Assembly: GCA_938015805.1 (NCBI GenBank)
Contig: CALLXF010000023.1
Coordinates: 1-46,896, forward strand
Length of the DNA stretch: 46,896 bases
Source: an uncultured Saprospiraceae bacterium
GTDB lineage: Bacteria > Bacteroidota > Bacteroidia > Chitinophagales > Saprospiraceae
Direction of reading: 5' to 3'
The notes under the pieces were generated by a model, which saw only the letters and a list, made by a program, of their open reading frames with translations, was not told where the DNA came from and made no database searches. The stretch's first letter is position 1; every line of letters starts with the position of its first letter. Position numbers and translations under genes: made by a program. Of the stretch, positions 23,886-33,564 are shown one piece after another.

Positions 23886-26411
23886 ATGAAAAAAAATCTC
23901 CTTTTAGTTTTCTTTTTTTTAGGTCTTGCTATTTTGAGTCAAGCCCAAAATGCAATCGTTTTTGGAATGGTAAAAGATCTCGATTCGGATAAAGCCATAG
24001 ACTTTGCAACTGTATTTATTAAAGGGACTAATACTGCTACGGAGACGGATTTTAATGGTCAGTATCGTATAGAAGTGCCTGCTGACCAACAGGTCGTATT
24101 GTCCTGTTCTAGGATCGGTTATGGAGCATCAGAATACGTAGTGTCTGCAATGCCTGCTGGGAGTAAACGAAGTTTAAATTTTAGACTTGCAAATCAGGAA
24201 GGTCCTGAGGTTATCATTCGCGAAAGCAGAATAGAAGACATCGGAATGGTAAAAGAGGAAGTGACCGAACTTAAATTTTTACCTACAGCATCGGGGAATT
24301 TTGAAAGTGTTTTACCTGCTATAGCATTAGGAGTTTCCTCTGGAACAGGAGGAGAGTTGTCATCTCAGTACAATGTTAGAGGAGGTAATTATGACGAGAA
24401 TCTAGTTTATGTAAACGATTTTGAAATATTTCGACCTCAGCTGATCAGATCCGGACAGCAGGAAGGTTTGAGTTTTCCGAATATAAATCTTATTAGAGAT
24501 TTGTCATTTTCTTCTGGTGGTTTTGAAGCTCAGTATGGAGATAAAATGTCATCGGTTTTAGATATCAGTTATAAGAGACCAGACGAATTTAAAAGTTCAA
24601 TCGAGGCAAGTTTTCTGGGTGCGTCTTTCCATGCAGAAGGGAGTAAAAGGATAGGAGGGAGTTCTTATAATAAGTTTAGATATCTTTTTGGAGCGAGATA
24701 TAAAACATCGCAGTATTTACTGGGCTCTTTAAACGTAAAAGGAGAATACACTCCTAATTTTGGAGATATACAAGGATATTTTACTTATGATATTACTAGA
24801 GATTTACAAGTAGGCCTCATCGGAAATTACAATCAATCTCAGTATGATTTTATTCCCGTAGAAAGTTCTCAAGCATTTGGTCTCATAGATTTTGCGTTGC
24901 GACTCAGCACTCAGTTCGAAGGTCAAGAAAAAGATCGTTTTAAAAATGGAATGACTGGAGTCTCTTTGACTTATCTTCCAGAAAGAGAAGAAAATCCACT
25001 GTATTTAAAGTTATTGGCTTCAGGTTATTTAAGCGAGGAAGTAGAGGCTTTTGATATACTCGGGTTTTATAGAATAGCACAGATAGAAACTGATTTTAGT
25101 AGTGATAATGCAGGAGAAGAAATTGCCGTTATCGGTGCCGGTACGCAGCATCAGTTTGCGAGGAATAGCCTTTATGCAAAGATCTTTAATGTTCAGCATA
25201 AAGGAGGGATAGAATTTAATGCTGAATCGGATAGTGCAGATAAGTCTTACTTTTTCCAATGGGGCGTAAAATATCAGCATGAGCAAATGGATGATGAGCT
25301 CAGAGAATGGGAACGTCTAGACTCTGCCGGGTATAGCTTACCGTTTAGTCAGACAGAGGTGTTGTTAAATAGCTCCTTAGAAACTAAAAATCTGATTAAT
25401 TCGAGCAGAGTTTCAGGTTTTTTACAACACACGTTTAATTACTACCAGTCGGATGTAAGAGAGATAAAATTTAATGTAGGAGCAAGAGTTTCCCATTGGA
25501 CGCTTAATAATGAAACACTCTTTAGCCCAAGAGCACAGTTACTATATAAACCTCTTAAAACAGAAAGAGATATTTCCTTTAAACTAGCAGGTGGTGTATA
25601 TTATCAGCCTCCATTTTATCGAGAACTGAGACGACCAGACGGAACTTTAAATTTAGATCTGAAATCACAGCGATCGATACATGCTGTGGCGGGCCTGACT
25701 CATGATTTTATGTGGACCAGAGTAAATCCTAAAAAGCCTTTTAAGCTCATAACCGAGTTATATTATAAGCGATTAGATAATCTTGTGTCTTATGAAGTAG
25801 ATAATGTACGTATCCGTTACTCAGGAGAAAATGATGCTACCGGTTATGTCACAGGTATCGATATCAGGGTAAATGGTGAATTTGTAAAAGGGTCTGAGTC
25901 ATGGGTAAATTTATCTTTTCTAAGAGCTAAAGAATCTCTAAACGATGTAGATCATTTACAAAGAGGAGTGGGGGATACCATAGCTACTGTCGTAAACACA
26001 GTACCACGTCCTACAGATCGATTATTTTCTGCAACGGTTTTCTTCCAAGACTACCTTCCGAGCAACGAAAATTTTAAGATGCATCTTAATTTATCTGTTG
26101 CCTCAGGATTACCTTTTGGGCTAAAGGATAACAATAGGATTTATAGAAACACCTACAGGTATTCTTTATATCGTAGAGTTGATATTGGTTTTTCTTATCT
26201 GATGTGGAATGAAACAAAGCGTAAATCAAAGCCTCATTCCATCTTTAGGAATCTAAACAATGTATGGTGGAGTCTAGAAGTATTTAATCTATTAGACGTG
26301 CGTAACGAAGCATCTAGGACTTGGATAAAAACTGTATATAATACTCAGTTTGCTGTGCCTAATTATCTTACATCTAGACGGATAAATCTAAGATGTAAAA
26401 TAGATTTTTAG
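23886..26411 (+). CDS. TonB-dependent outer membrane receptor
   Basis: The protein is 841 residues with a signal peptide (KKNLLLVFFFLGLAILSQAQ). A CarboxypepD_reg-like domain at about 22-110 (VFGMVKDLDSDKAIDFATVF, TETDFNGQYRIEVP) is typical of Bacteroidota receptors. A plug domain at about 125-230 (QYNVRGGNYDENLVYVND, SGGFEAQYGDKMSSVLD) is followed by a beta-barrel of about 600 residues ending in RINLRCKIDF, with the terminal aromatic residue typical of outer membrane barrels. No SusD partner is adjacent, so it is probably not a polysaccharide-utilisation receptor. Substrate unknown. Confidence 0.9.
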   Translation: MKKNLLLVFFFLGLAILSQAQNAIVFGMVKDLDSDKAIDFATVFIKGTNTATETDFNGQYRIEVPADQQVVLSCSRIGYGASEYVVSAMPAGSKRSLNFRLANQEGPEVIIRESRIEDIGMVKEEVTELKFLPTASGNFESVLPAIALGVSSGTGGELSSQYNVRGGNYDENLVYVNDFEIFRPQLIRSGQQEGLSFPNINLIRDLSFSSGGFEAQYGDKMSSVLDISYKRPDEFKSSIEASFLGASFHAEGSKRIGGSSYNKFRYLFGARYKTSQYLLGSLNVKGEYTPNFGDIQGYFTYDITRDLQVGLIGNYNQSQYDFIPVESSQAFGLIDFALRLSTQFEGQEKDRFKNGMTGVSLTYLPEREENPLYLKLLASGYLSEEVEAFDILGFYRIAQIETDFSSDNAGEEIAVIGAGTQHQFARNSLYAKIFNVQHKGGIEFNAESDSADKSYFFQWGVKYQHEQMDDELREWERLDSAGYSLPFSQTEVLLNSSLETKNLINSSRVSGFLQHTFNYYQSDVREIKFNVGARVSHWTLNNETLFSPRAQLLYKPLKTERDISFKLAGGVYYQPPFYRELRRPDGTLNLDLKSQRSIHAVAGLTHDFMWTRVNPKKPFKLITELYYKRLDNLVSYEVDNVRIRYSGENDATGYVTGIDIRVNGEFVKGSESWVNLSFLRAKESLNDVDHLQRGVGDTIATVVNTVPRPTDRLFSATVFFQDYLPSNENFKMHLNLSVASGLPFGLKDNNRIYRNTYRYSLYRRVDIGFSYLMWNETKRKSKPHSIFRNLNNVWWSLEVFNLLDVRNEASRTWIKTVYNTQFAVPNYLTSRRINLRCKIDF

Positions 26412-26425
26412 ATTTATAAAATCTG

Positions 26426-29400
26426 CTATCGCAGTAAGGTCATGTCGCCTTTTATTTGCACTACTTGCTCATTAGGTAAAACAGCTTCAAAGAAAAACAT
26501 AAATACATCACCATTTTGAGGTTTGCCTTGATATATTCCATCCCATCCTTCTAAAGCACAAGATTTATCTTTACAGTCGATCATTGCCTCTCCTAATCGA
26601 TTATAGATCTGGAAAATGTTTACTTCGTAAGGAGCGTCTGCGTTGATTTCTTCCGGTGATATTTTACCATCACCATCTATATCTAGTCCTACAACAAAAT
26701 TAAAAACTCTGTTAATGGAATCGGAAGGAGTTACATTGCGATTAGGAAGAAAAACATTAGGGAAAATAAATTCTGGTATGAGAGTTCTCACTGAAATGGC
26801 GTGGGTATAACTACACCCATCTTCATCCATAAAGCTGATTATATATTCTGTAAATTCTTCTGTGGGTGTATCTTCTAATATAGTTCCAGTAATTTCTGAC
26901 TGAACTCCATTTACTGACCAGCTGATATTTCCCGTTGGTGCGGGATCAATTACTGCTTCTAATATAGTGCTAGCTCCTATTGTAATTACGGTATCTCCTA
27001 TAATTTCGACACTCATAAACCCGGGCGGAGTGCTTACTGTAAAACTTTCAGAAAATGGACATCCCATAATCTCTGCAGTAACGGTAGCTATACCGACTCC
27101 ATTTACGGTTACATCAGGATTAGGACAATCCGTACAACTTAAAATGATATCACCTGAGCTTTCCCATGATATTTGGTCTAGGTCATCACTGCTACTAAGC
27201 TGTGCTTCGAATACGGTGCCAGGGCATACAATAGTGTCTATTACGTTTATGCTACCACTCGGGGTGATAACGGTTATGTCTATTGTTTGAGTTTCTGTAC
27301 ATTGGCCATTAGTGGTAACTCTGGAGTAACTAAGGGATTCTGCAGCGATAACACCGACATTTAAATTACTCTGATTTATGGTATAATCATCGATACCTGT
27401 AGCTGGAGTCCACTGATGCTGAATATTAGGGAATTGATCATTTTGGAAAGCCGGTGATAAAAACGAAATCACCTCACCTACACAATACGTTTCCTTATTT
27501 GGAATAGCTTCTATAGATAAGTCGCTTGGGAGCGAATCTACCTGTATCCATATAGAATCAGTCACCATACAATTTCCACTTAAGTTTTGATCATAATAAA
27601 AGTAAAATGACTCATCCGGAGTAATCGTAATGGACTCAGTACTGACAGCTCCCTCATCGATGATCTCTACTATGATTTCTGCACTATCTCCTAAACATAA
27701 ATTGATCGGATCGTCATTTAGGATATTTACGGCTACATCTACAACATCAATGGAGACATTTAGGGATTCCGTACATAAGTTATGGGCACTCGTTACAGTT
27801 AGCTCATAATCGATGTCTTGTACTGCGGTAAATACTGGATCTGGTTTGGTAGCATCATCTAAATAATCAGCAGGTGTCCATAAAAACATAGGTGTTTCTG
27901 ACACATAAGGATGCCATGCTAATGGAAAACTTTCACCTTTACATATAGTGGTATCCGTAACAGTGAGAATGGGTATGTCAAAAGCATCGACATAAAGGAA
28001 AATACTATCCTCAGCGATGCAATCTCCGTCGCCTACTGTAACGGTATACGTCCGACCAAAATCCACAAATGGAGGTGTTATAAAAGTGCTAGATGCGTCG
28101 ATATCATCTATTCCAGAAAAAGCAGGACTCCATCTTAAGCCTAAATCATTTATGTTATTTATCGCTTCGATAAAAATAGTATCCCCAAAACAAATACTAT
28201 CCTGACTTGCAGAGATCATTACAGTGGGATCCACTATGTTTAATTTTATGGAGTCGCTATCAATACACGCTGGATTATCATTTCCCGGTAACGAACCCGT
28301 AACGACTACCCAACCAGGAACAGTAGTGTTTACAGAAACCTGATTAGTGTTTTGACCAGAAAGAATCGATGTACCCGGAGCCCAGTTATACACCACTGCT
28401 CCGTCAGCTTCTAAGACTAATGGAGCACTGTTACATATCAGTATACTATCCTGATCTAAAGTAAGGTCGACTTCTAAATTATCTTTGATTTCTATATTGA
28501 TCTTATCAATGCTCGTAATCCCGCACCCAAAATCTTTAAGTAAAGCTATGGTTATAAACTCAGTATTTTCGTCTATTCCATCTTGTACTATTGTGATCGG
28601 AAAACTCAGTTCAGTTTGTCCGGGTAGAAAACTAATGACAGAGGGTAAATCTAAAAGATAGTCTGTTCCTGGTATTGCTGTCCCGTTTATATCTACATCA
28701 AAAGAAATCGTCTGATCGGAAGCTTCGTCTAGACGTATCACTATAAAATCTTCTGCACCTGCACAATTTTCAACAAAGTAATCCAAACCTGTTGCAAAAC
28801 TGACCTCTAGCATAGGCGTGCCCGTAGAAATTTCTGAGATAAAAACGCCGGAGTCAAAATCTGCGTCCTGGCGGTCAGCAATTGCAAATTTTAACCGATA
28901 AGTATTACATGGTATGACATCAGCTCTCGCGGTAAGACTTTTTTTTGCTCCTAAAAAATCTGAGGTTAATCCATCATACTCCACTCCAGTTCCTTGAGAA
29001 TTATTTCTGTAATATTCCCAGTTGGTTAAGTGATTTACATTATTGATTTCTAAGAATGTTCCATCGGGCAAAGAAGCTAGATTTTTTTGACCACCGATCT
29101 GGGGTATACCATCATTAATGCCGGGTCCTGATATCAGCAGTGCAAAAATATCATTAAACTGACCGATCCATTCAGGATATTCTTCCGAACCAAAGACATA
29201 TTCAAAAACCAGTTCGTCCGTATTTGCAAAAACATCTACTTCGATTACGCAGGCATCATAAGATAAAGTTCCATCACTAAATAATCTAGATAGTGAATCT
29301 AAATCTGCATCGCCTGGTGGTAATCCTACATCTAAATCGGATGTGTCATCATTTAAATTAGGCCCGATGGCGTTAGCTGCATTTCCAGAGGTAAGTATAA

Positions 29401-30466
29401 TACCCTTATTTATACCGAGTCCTACATTATCACTTGCATCAAACGTTCCGAAAGCCTCATCGGCACAATTGATACTGACTATTTCTACTTGAGAAAATGG
29501 AGTAGATAATGCAGTTTCTAAAACAGATTGTGTAGCATCTTCTTCCACTTCTAGTGATGTGATATCTTCACAGGGTTGGATAGAACATTCCCAGTTTCCA
29601 GCAAAACCCTCAAGTGAGGTATTGCCATCTGTAATCATTTGTATGGTTAAACATTCGGCGGCAGCCACAGAAAAACAAACACCTCCGCCTCCGTGGTTAA
29701 AGCTTAGGTCTTCTTGTAAAGTAGCAATCAATGGAGCATCGATATCATCACCATTGTAAAAATTGATCACATCTCCAAATCCTAATTCCCCGCTTTCGAT
29801 ATTGTAATATTCTAAATTGAAAATCACACATTGATGAAAATCAGATGGACATATTGTAAAGACATTATTTTCGTTATTATCGTAGTCTCCATTGGGTCCA
29901 CCCGAATCAAACAATGTCCCATTACAATCTGTACTTCCTGAGTCACTTATTATAAATTCGTTAGATTTTTCTTCTATACATATTGTAAAATCACCCTGAT
30001 TAATACTGCCCCCTGCATTATCAATCCTTAAATAATATACTTCACCAGGTGTCAAGTTAACAAGGTCTAGACTAATCGTGTTTTCTCCCATAATTGCAGC
30101 GGCACAGTCTCTCAACGATAAGGTATTAGGCGAACAAAAGCCTCTGTAAATAGCGACCTGCGGGTTAGTCAAAGCTGTATTACTTCCTAACTCTGTACCA
30201 TCAATGGTCAAGGTCAATTCCGTAACTCCCGAGGTTACATTAAACGAAAACCAAACATCGTTTTGTGGTGGGTTGTCAGTAAAACAAGGAGGTGCGTTTT
30301 CGGATAATATATCATAAGGAGTTGCTCCAGCATTAGTGTATACCTGATCATCGCACAATGGAACCTCCCCTAGATAAATCTGACCGTTACAATCATTATT
30401 AACAGGCTGGGCCGTCGATGAAAAAATTAGAAACAATAAGTAAAAAGTAGTTAGAAATATTCTCAT
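26426..30466 (-). CDS. Large secreted T9SS protein with gliding-motility-type C-terminal domain
   Basis: The protein is 1346 residues with a signal peptide at 1-20. An N-terminal beta-rich region (to about 170) is followed by a CUB-like part. A choice-of-anchor-L-type domain at about 310-600 has IILTSGNAANAIGPN, EYVFGSEEYPEWIGQFND and DFDSGVFISEIS. Next is a Calx-beta-like stretch (SFDVDINGTAIPGTDYLL), then several Ig-like repeats with cysteines. The C-terminal 110 residues (FIFPNVFLPN, INRVFNFVVG, EVNIFQIYNRLGEAM, WDGIYQG, GDVFMFFFEA) are the type B (gliding-motility-associated) sorting signal. It is probably an adhesin exported by the type IX system. An EF-hand loop interrupts the sorting domain. 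Confidence 0.9.
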   Translation of the reverse strand: MRIFLTTFYLLFLIFSSTAQPVNNDCNGQIYLGEVPLCDDQVYTNAGATPYDILSENAPPCFTDNPPQNDVWFSFNVTSGVTELTLTIDGTELGSNTALTNPQVAIYRGFCSPNTLSLRDCAAAIMGENTISLDLVNLTPGEVYYLRIDNAGGSINQGDFTICIEEKSNEFIISDSGSTDCNGTLFDSGGPNGDYDNNENNVFTICPSDFHQCVIFNLEYYNIESGELGFGDVINFYNGDDIDAPLIATLQEDLSFNHGGGGVCFSVAAAECLTIQMITDGNTSLEGFAGNWECSIQPCEDITSLEVEEDATQSVLETALSTPFSQVEIVSINCADEAFGTFDASDNVGLGINKGIILTSGNAANAIGPNLNDDTSDLDVGLPPGDADLDSLSRLFSDGTLSYDACVIEVDVFANTDELVFEYVFGSEEYPEWIGQFNDIFALLISGPGINDGIPQIGGQKNLASLPDGTFLEINNVNHLTNWEYYRNNSQGTGVEYDGLTSDFLGAKKSLTARADVIPCNTYRLKFAIADRQDADFDSGVFISEISTGTPMLEVSFATGLDYFVENCAGAEDFIVIRLDEASDQTISFDVDINGTAIPGTDYLLDLPSVISFLPGQTELSFPITIVQDGIDENTEFITIALLKDFGCGITSIDKINIEIKDNLEVDLTLDQDSILICNSAPLVLEADGAVVYNWAPGTSILSGQNTNQVSVNTTVPGWVVVTGSLPGNDNPACIDSDSIKLNIVDPTVMISASQDSICFGDTIFIEAINNINDLGLRWSPAFSGIDDIDASSTFITPPFVDFGRTYTVTVGDGDCIAEDSIFLYVDAFDIPILTVTDTTICKGESFPLAWHPYVSETPMFLWTPADYLDDATKPDPVFTAVQDIDYELTVTSAHNLCTESLNVSIDVVDVAVNILNDDPINLCLGDSAEIIVEIIDEGAVSTESITITPDESFYFYYDQNLSGNCMVTDSIWIQVDSLPSDLSIEAIPNKETYCVGEVISFLSPAFQNDQFPNIQHQWTPATGIDDYTINQSNLNVGVIAAESLSYSRVTTNGQCTETQTIDITVITPSGSINVIDTIVCPGTVFEAQLSSSDDLDQISWESSGDIILSCTDCPNPDVTVNGVGIATVTAEIMGCPFSESFTVSTPPGFMSVEIIGDTVITIGASTILEAVIDPAPTGNISWSVNGVQSEITGTILEDTPTEEFTEYIISFMDEDGCSYTHAISVRTLIPEFIFPNVFLPNRNVTPSDSINRVFNFVVGLDIDGDGKISPEEINADAPYEVNIFQIYNRLGEAMIDCKDKSCALEGWDGIYQGKPQNGDVFMFFFEAVLPNEQVVQIKGDMTLLR

Positions 30467-30655
30467 CCGGTTCTTGAAATCTGTGTTGATCTAAATTAGG
30501 TTTTTTTTAAGAGTTTAGGTATTATATATGGCTTATAAATAGGATTACCTATAGGCCTCTTATGTTGCTCGGCTATAAAGAAAAATGAGTAATCAGATAT
30601 GCACGTAACCTTATGATGATGAATGCTAAAAGGAAAACCTTAGTAAGTTATGTCA

Positions 30656-31066
30656 TTATTTACCTGCAGAACAAGCGGTCAGATCTTTTTTTATTTTGGT
30701 AAACGACATAGGTTTTTGCTCGAGGAAATCGTAGTAAATAAAATTAGTAATATTAGATATTTCCACATCCGATAACTTAGGATATCCTTCCATGGCAGCA
30801 CCTATCTGAACTTCTCTTTTTTGATGTCCGTAACGGATCGCACAGGGTAGGTTAAAGTTCCCGCTTTTAAGTGTAGCACTGTAAATGATACTAGGATATA
30901 CGTTTTTTAGGCCTGTTCCATCAGCCATGTGACAAGAGCTGCAGTAGGCTTGGTATAATGCCTCACCTTGGACGTACTGATGATCATTACAGGATAAAAC
31001 GAGGAATAAGAGTAGAATACTACTTAGCTTTAGTTTCAATTTCTTTGAGCAATTTACGGATATCAT
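30656..31066 (-). CDS. Monohaem cytochrome c lipoprotein
   Basis: The protein is 136 residues. A lipobox-like LLLFLVLSC gives a lipidated Cys near residue 26. The haem site is CSSCH in YQAYCSSCHMADGTGL, with a likely Met ligand in AAMEGYPKLSDVEI. It is a class I cytochrome c and would need the Ccm system encoded at 0.3-3.5 kb. The ATG at 31066 overlaps the Sco gene by 47 nt. An in-frame TTG at 31039 would give a shorter signal (KLKLSSILLLFLVLSC) and less overlap, so the start is uncertain. Probably electron transfer in the periplasm alongside Sco. Confidence 0.88.
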   Translation of the reverse strand: MISVNCSKKLKLKLSSILLLFLVLSCNDHQYVQGEALYQAYCSSCHMADGTGLKNVYPSIIYSATLKSGNFNLPCAIRYGHQKREVQIGAAMEGYPKLSDVEISNITNFIYYDFLEQKPMSFTKIKKDLTACSAGK

Positions 31067-31643
31067 CTAAAAAATCAGGAATGTCATCTGGATCTGTTCC
31101 CTCTGCAAATGCCCTTACATGCCGATTCTGATCCACGAGTAATATTTTTCCAGAATGATTAAATCCATCAGGAGAATCTGGGTCGTCATAAGCCACTACA
31201 AAATGTTCTTCAGCTAGATCATAAGTGGCGTCTTTTTCTCCACTTAAGAACAACCATTTATCGTGATCTACACCCAGATTTTCGGCGTATTGTTTTAAAT
31301 GCTCGGGTGTGTCCCGCTTTGGATCGAGAGTAAAAGACACCAGTTTTACTTTTGGATTTGACTCAAATTCGTCATAAATCGTCAGCATCTGTTTCATTAC
31401 TGTAGGGCAAATAGTCGGACAAAAGGTATAAAAGAAATCTGCAACATAGACATAATCATCGAGTTGCTTATTAGTTACCGTTTTTCCGTTTTGGTCAGTA
31501 TAGCTAAAATCAGGTATAAAATGATCTACCTCTTTACCATCTACCATTTTTTTCTTGCCGATGATCGGTAATGGGGTATTATCTGTTGATTTACAACTGA
31601 TAAAAATAGAAATAAGAAGAAGGAAGCTTATGTATTTATTCAT
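31020..31643 (-). CDS. Sco1/SenC-family copper chaperone lipoprotein
   Basis: From the ATG at 31643 the product is 207 residues with a lipoprotein signal (MNKYISFLLLISIFISC). The thioredoxin-like domain has the copper-binding CPTIC pair in FFYTFCPTICPTVMKQM and the distal histidine in DGFNHSGKILLVD. It therefore appears competent for CuA-site assembly of cytochrome c oxidase or related thiol-disulfide work. It overlaps the preceding helical lipoprotein gene by 8 nt and the cytochrome c gene by 47 nt, indicating one operon. Confidence 0.92.
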   Translation of the reverse strand: MNKYISFLLLISIFISCKSTDNTPLPIIGKKKMVDGKEVDHFIPDFSYTDQNGKTVTNKQLDDYVYVADFFYTFCPTICPTVMKQMLTIYDEFESNPKVKLVSFTLDPKRDTPEHLKQYAENLGVDHDKWLFLSGEKDATYDLAEEHFVVAYDDPDSPDGFNHSGKILLVDQNRHVRAFAEGTDPDDIPDFLDDIRKLLKEIETKAK

Positions 31644-32061
31644 CGAGTAGCGCTTTGGCATTTTCTATGGATTGGAGCATTTTTCTTTTTACCTCAGTGA
31701 TTTTTACTTTTTCTTCTTTGTAATAATCCATCGGGTTTACACCTTCTTCTAGTTTACTAGGTTTGCTTTTGTATTCGGACATCCATTCCATCATACTTTC
31801 TTCTGCCGTTTCTAATTCGAGGATAGTATTTAAAAGCTGATTACGGATCTGAGTGGTGTCTTCGATCATCGGTGTAAGCTTTTTCTTTAACGCCTTTCTT
31901 TTTTTATTAATGGTCCCGGTTTTAGGCATAACCTCATCATGTATCGCCATGACCTCCTCCATGAGTGATGATAATTGAGGATCTATTTTTTCGGATTTAC
32001 ATCCAATATTAAACGCAGTTACAAAAAATAGTAGGGCTAAAAGTGGAATGCTTTTCATCAT
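31636..32061 (-). CDS. Helical lipoprotein of unknown function
   Basis: This 141-residue protein has a lipoprotein signal (IPLLALLFFVTAFNIGC). The rest is charged and helical (SLMEEVMAIHDEVMPK, KRKALKKKLTPMIED, ESMMEWMSEYKSKPSKLEEG). Related Bacteroidota proteins are often called viral A-type inclusion protein, a name without functional meaning. It leads the Sco/cytochrome c cluster and overlaps the Sco gene by 8 nt. A TAnnTTTG box lies 22 nt upstream. The role in the respiratory cluster is unknown. Confidence 0.8.
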   Translation of the reverse strand: MMKSIPLLALLFFVTAFNIGCKSEKIDPQLSSLMEEVMAIHDEVMPKTGTINKKRKALKKKLTPMIEDTTQIRNQLLNTILELETAEESMMEWMSEYKSKPSKLEEGVNPMDYYKEEKVKITEVKRKMLQSIENAKALLDE

Positions 32062-32082
32062 AATTTAAGAATCTTATAATTA

Positions 32083-32090
32083 CAAAACTA
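32083..32090 (-). promoter_or_regulatory. Candidate -7 box for the lipoprotein/Sco/cytochrome c operon
   Basis: The minus strand reads TAGTTTTG, matching TAnnTTTG, 22 nt upstream of the ATG at 32061. It faces away from the cryptochrome box 8 bp to its right. Confidence 0.45.
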
Positions 32091-32098
32091 ACTAGGAT

Positions 32099-32106
32099 TA
32101 TATTTG
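32099..32106 (+). promoter_or_regulatory. Candidate -7 box for the cryptochrome gene
   Basis: TATATTTG matches TAnnTTTG, 29 nt upstream of the TTG start at 32136. No clear -33 TTG is visible. Confidence 0.45.
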
Positions 32107-32135
32107 TTTAGAATTTTAAATAATACGTTTAGTAA

Positions 32136-33554
32136 TTGAATCCAAAAGTAAGTATAGTTTGGTTTAGAAACGACCTTAGGCTCCATGATAATGAAGCTAT
32201 TTATGAGGCATCCATCGCATCAGATGTAATTATTCCTGTTTATGTTTTTGATCCTAGGGTTTTTATGTCCTTTACAAAGTTTGGTTTTCCTAAAACGGGT
32301 AAATACAGGGCTCAGTTTATTATCGAGAGTATTATAGATCTCAAAACTTCGTTGCAATCTAAAGGTTCGGATCTTATTGTACGCATCGGTAATCCCGAGG
32401 ATGAATTAATGAATCTTGTAAAAGATCATAAGGCATCTTGGATTTTTTGTAACAGAGAAAGGACGCAAGAAGAAGTAGATGTGCAGGATGCTTTGGAGAA
32501 GTCTATGTGGAGTTTTGGTAGAGAGCTCCGATACTCCCGTGGTAAAATGTTATACTATACAGCAGATCTTCCTTTTCCCGTTACTCATACACCAGATACG
32601 TTTACGACTTTTAGGAAAGAGGTAGAGAAGTTTATTCCGATCAGAAAGCCATTTGAAATTCCAGATGATACTTATTCTAATTTGGATTTTATAGAGGAAA
32701 AAGGGGAGATTCCTTATCTTGAGGATTTTGGGCATGAGCCTTTTACCATAGATAAAGGAATAGCATTTGCGGGAGGAGAGTCTGAGGCTTTACGCCAATT
32801 AGATTACTACTTTGATGAGAAAAAATTACCGAGTAGGTACAAAAAAACACGTAACCAATTATTAGGTAGAGACTATTCTACTAAATTTTCTGTCTGGCTA
32901 GCGCAGGGTTGTCTTTCGCCAAAACTTATTTACGATCGATTAAAAAAATATGAATCTCAGTATGGGTCTAATGACTCGACGTACTGGATATTTTTTGAGT
33001 TACTTTGGAGGGACTTTTTCCGCTTAATGGGTAAAAAACATCTCAATCAGATTTTTAAAAAGGAGGGCATCTTACACGAAGATCCTGGAGGGAAAGAGGA
33101 TCAAGACCTTTTTAATTTATGGGCAACGGGTAAAACAGGTATTCCTTTTATAGATGCTAATATGATCGAACTTAACGAGACGGGTTTTATGAGTAATCGT
33201 GGACGACAAAATGTAGCCAGTTTTCTAGTTAAAGATTTAGGAATAAACTGGTTGATGGGTGCAGAGTATTTTGAGTCATTACTTATCGATTATGATCCGT
33301 GTAGCAATTATGGAAATTGGAATTATATATCAGGTGTAGGAAATGATCCAAGAGATAGTAGATATTTTAATATTCTTTCTCAGGCCAGAAGATATGATCC
33401 TAAAGGAGCCTTTATAAAATACTGGATTCCAGCATTAGATCGCCTACCAGATAATCACGTACATGCTCCTGATCTTATGGATGCTACCATTTCTGATTTT
33501 AACTTGGAAAAAGATTATGTGAGCAATGTGGTAAGTTCCGACAGATGGTTATAA
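32136..33554 (+). CDS. DASH-family cryptochrome/photolyase
   Basis: The protein is 472 residues. The N-terminal photolyase alpha/beta domain starts KVSIVWFRNDLRLHDNEAI. The FAD-binding helical domain at about 210-470 carries GYxTG-like and cryptochrome-DASH motifs (YWIFFELLWRDFFRLMGKKH, GFMSNRGRQNVASFLVKD, PCSNYGNWNYISGVGNDPRD, FIKYWIPALDRLP). It is likely a blue-light receptor or single-stranded-DNA cyclobutane dimer photolyase. The start is TTG: an in-frame TAA lies immediately before it and no ATG exists before residue 44, which is past conserved sequence. Confidence 0.95.
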   Translation: MNPKVSIVWFRNDLRLHDNEAIYEASIASDVIIPVYVFDPRVFMSFTKFGFPKTGKYRAQFIIESIIDLKTSLQSKGSDLIVRIGNPEDELMNLVKDHKASWIFCNRERTQEEVDVQDALEKSMWSFGRELRYSRGKMLYYTADLPFPVTHTPDTFTTFRKEVEKFIPIRKPFEIPDDTYSNLDFIEEKGEIPYLEDFGHEPFTIDKGIAFAGGESEALRQLDYYFDEKKLPSRYKKTRNQLLGRDYSTKFSVWLAQGCLSPKLIYDRLKKYESQYGSNDSTYWIFFELLWRDFFRLMGKKHLNQIFKKEGILHEDPGGKEDQDLFNLWATGKTGIPFIDANMIELNETGFMSNRGRQNVASFLVKDLGINWLMGAEYFESLLIDYDPCSNYGNWNYISGVGNDPRDSRYFNILSQARRYDPKGAFIKYWIPALDRLPDNHVHAPDLMDATISDFNLEKDYVSNVVSSDRWL

Positions 33555-33564
33555 AACCATATCA

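Noticed and set aside
26409-26424. A 6-bp hairpin between the TonB receptor and the T9SS cargo as a terminator.
   Set aside because: The stem is short and AT-rich and lacks a T-run, so I did not list it.
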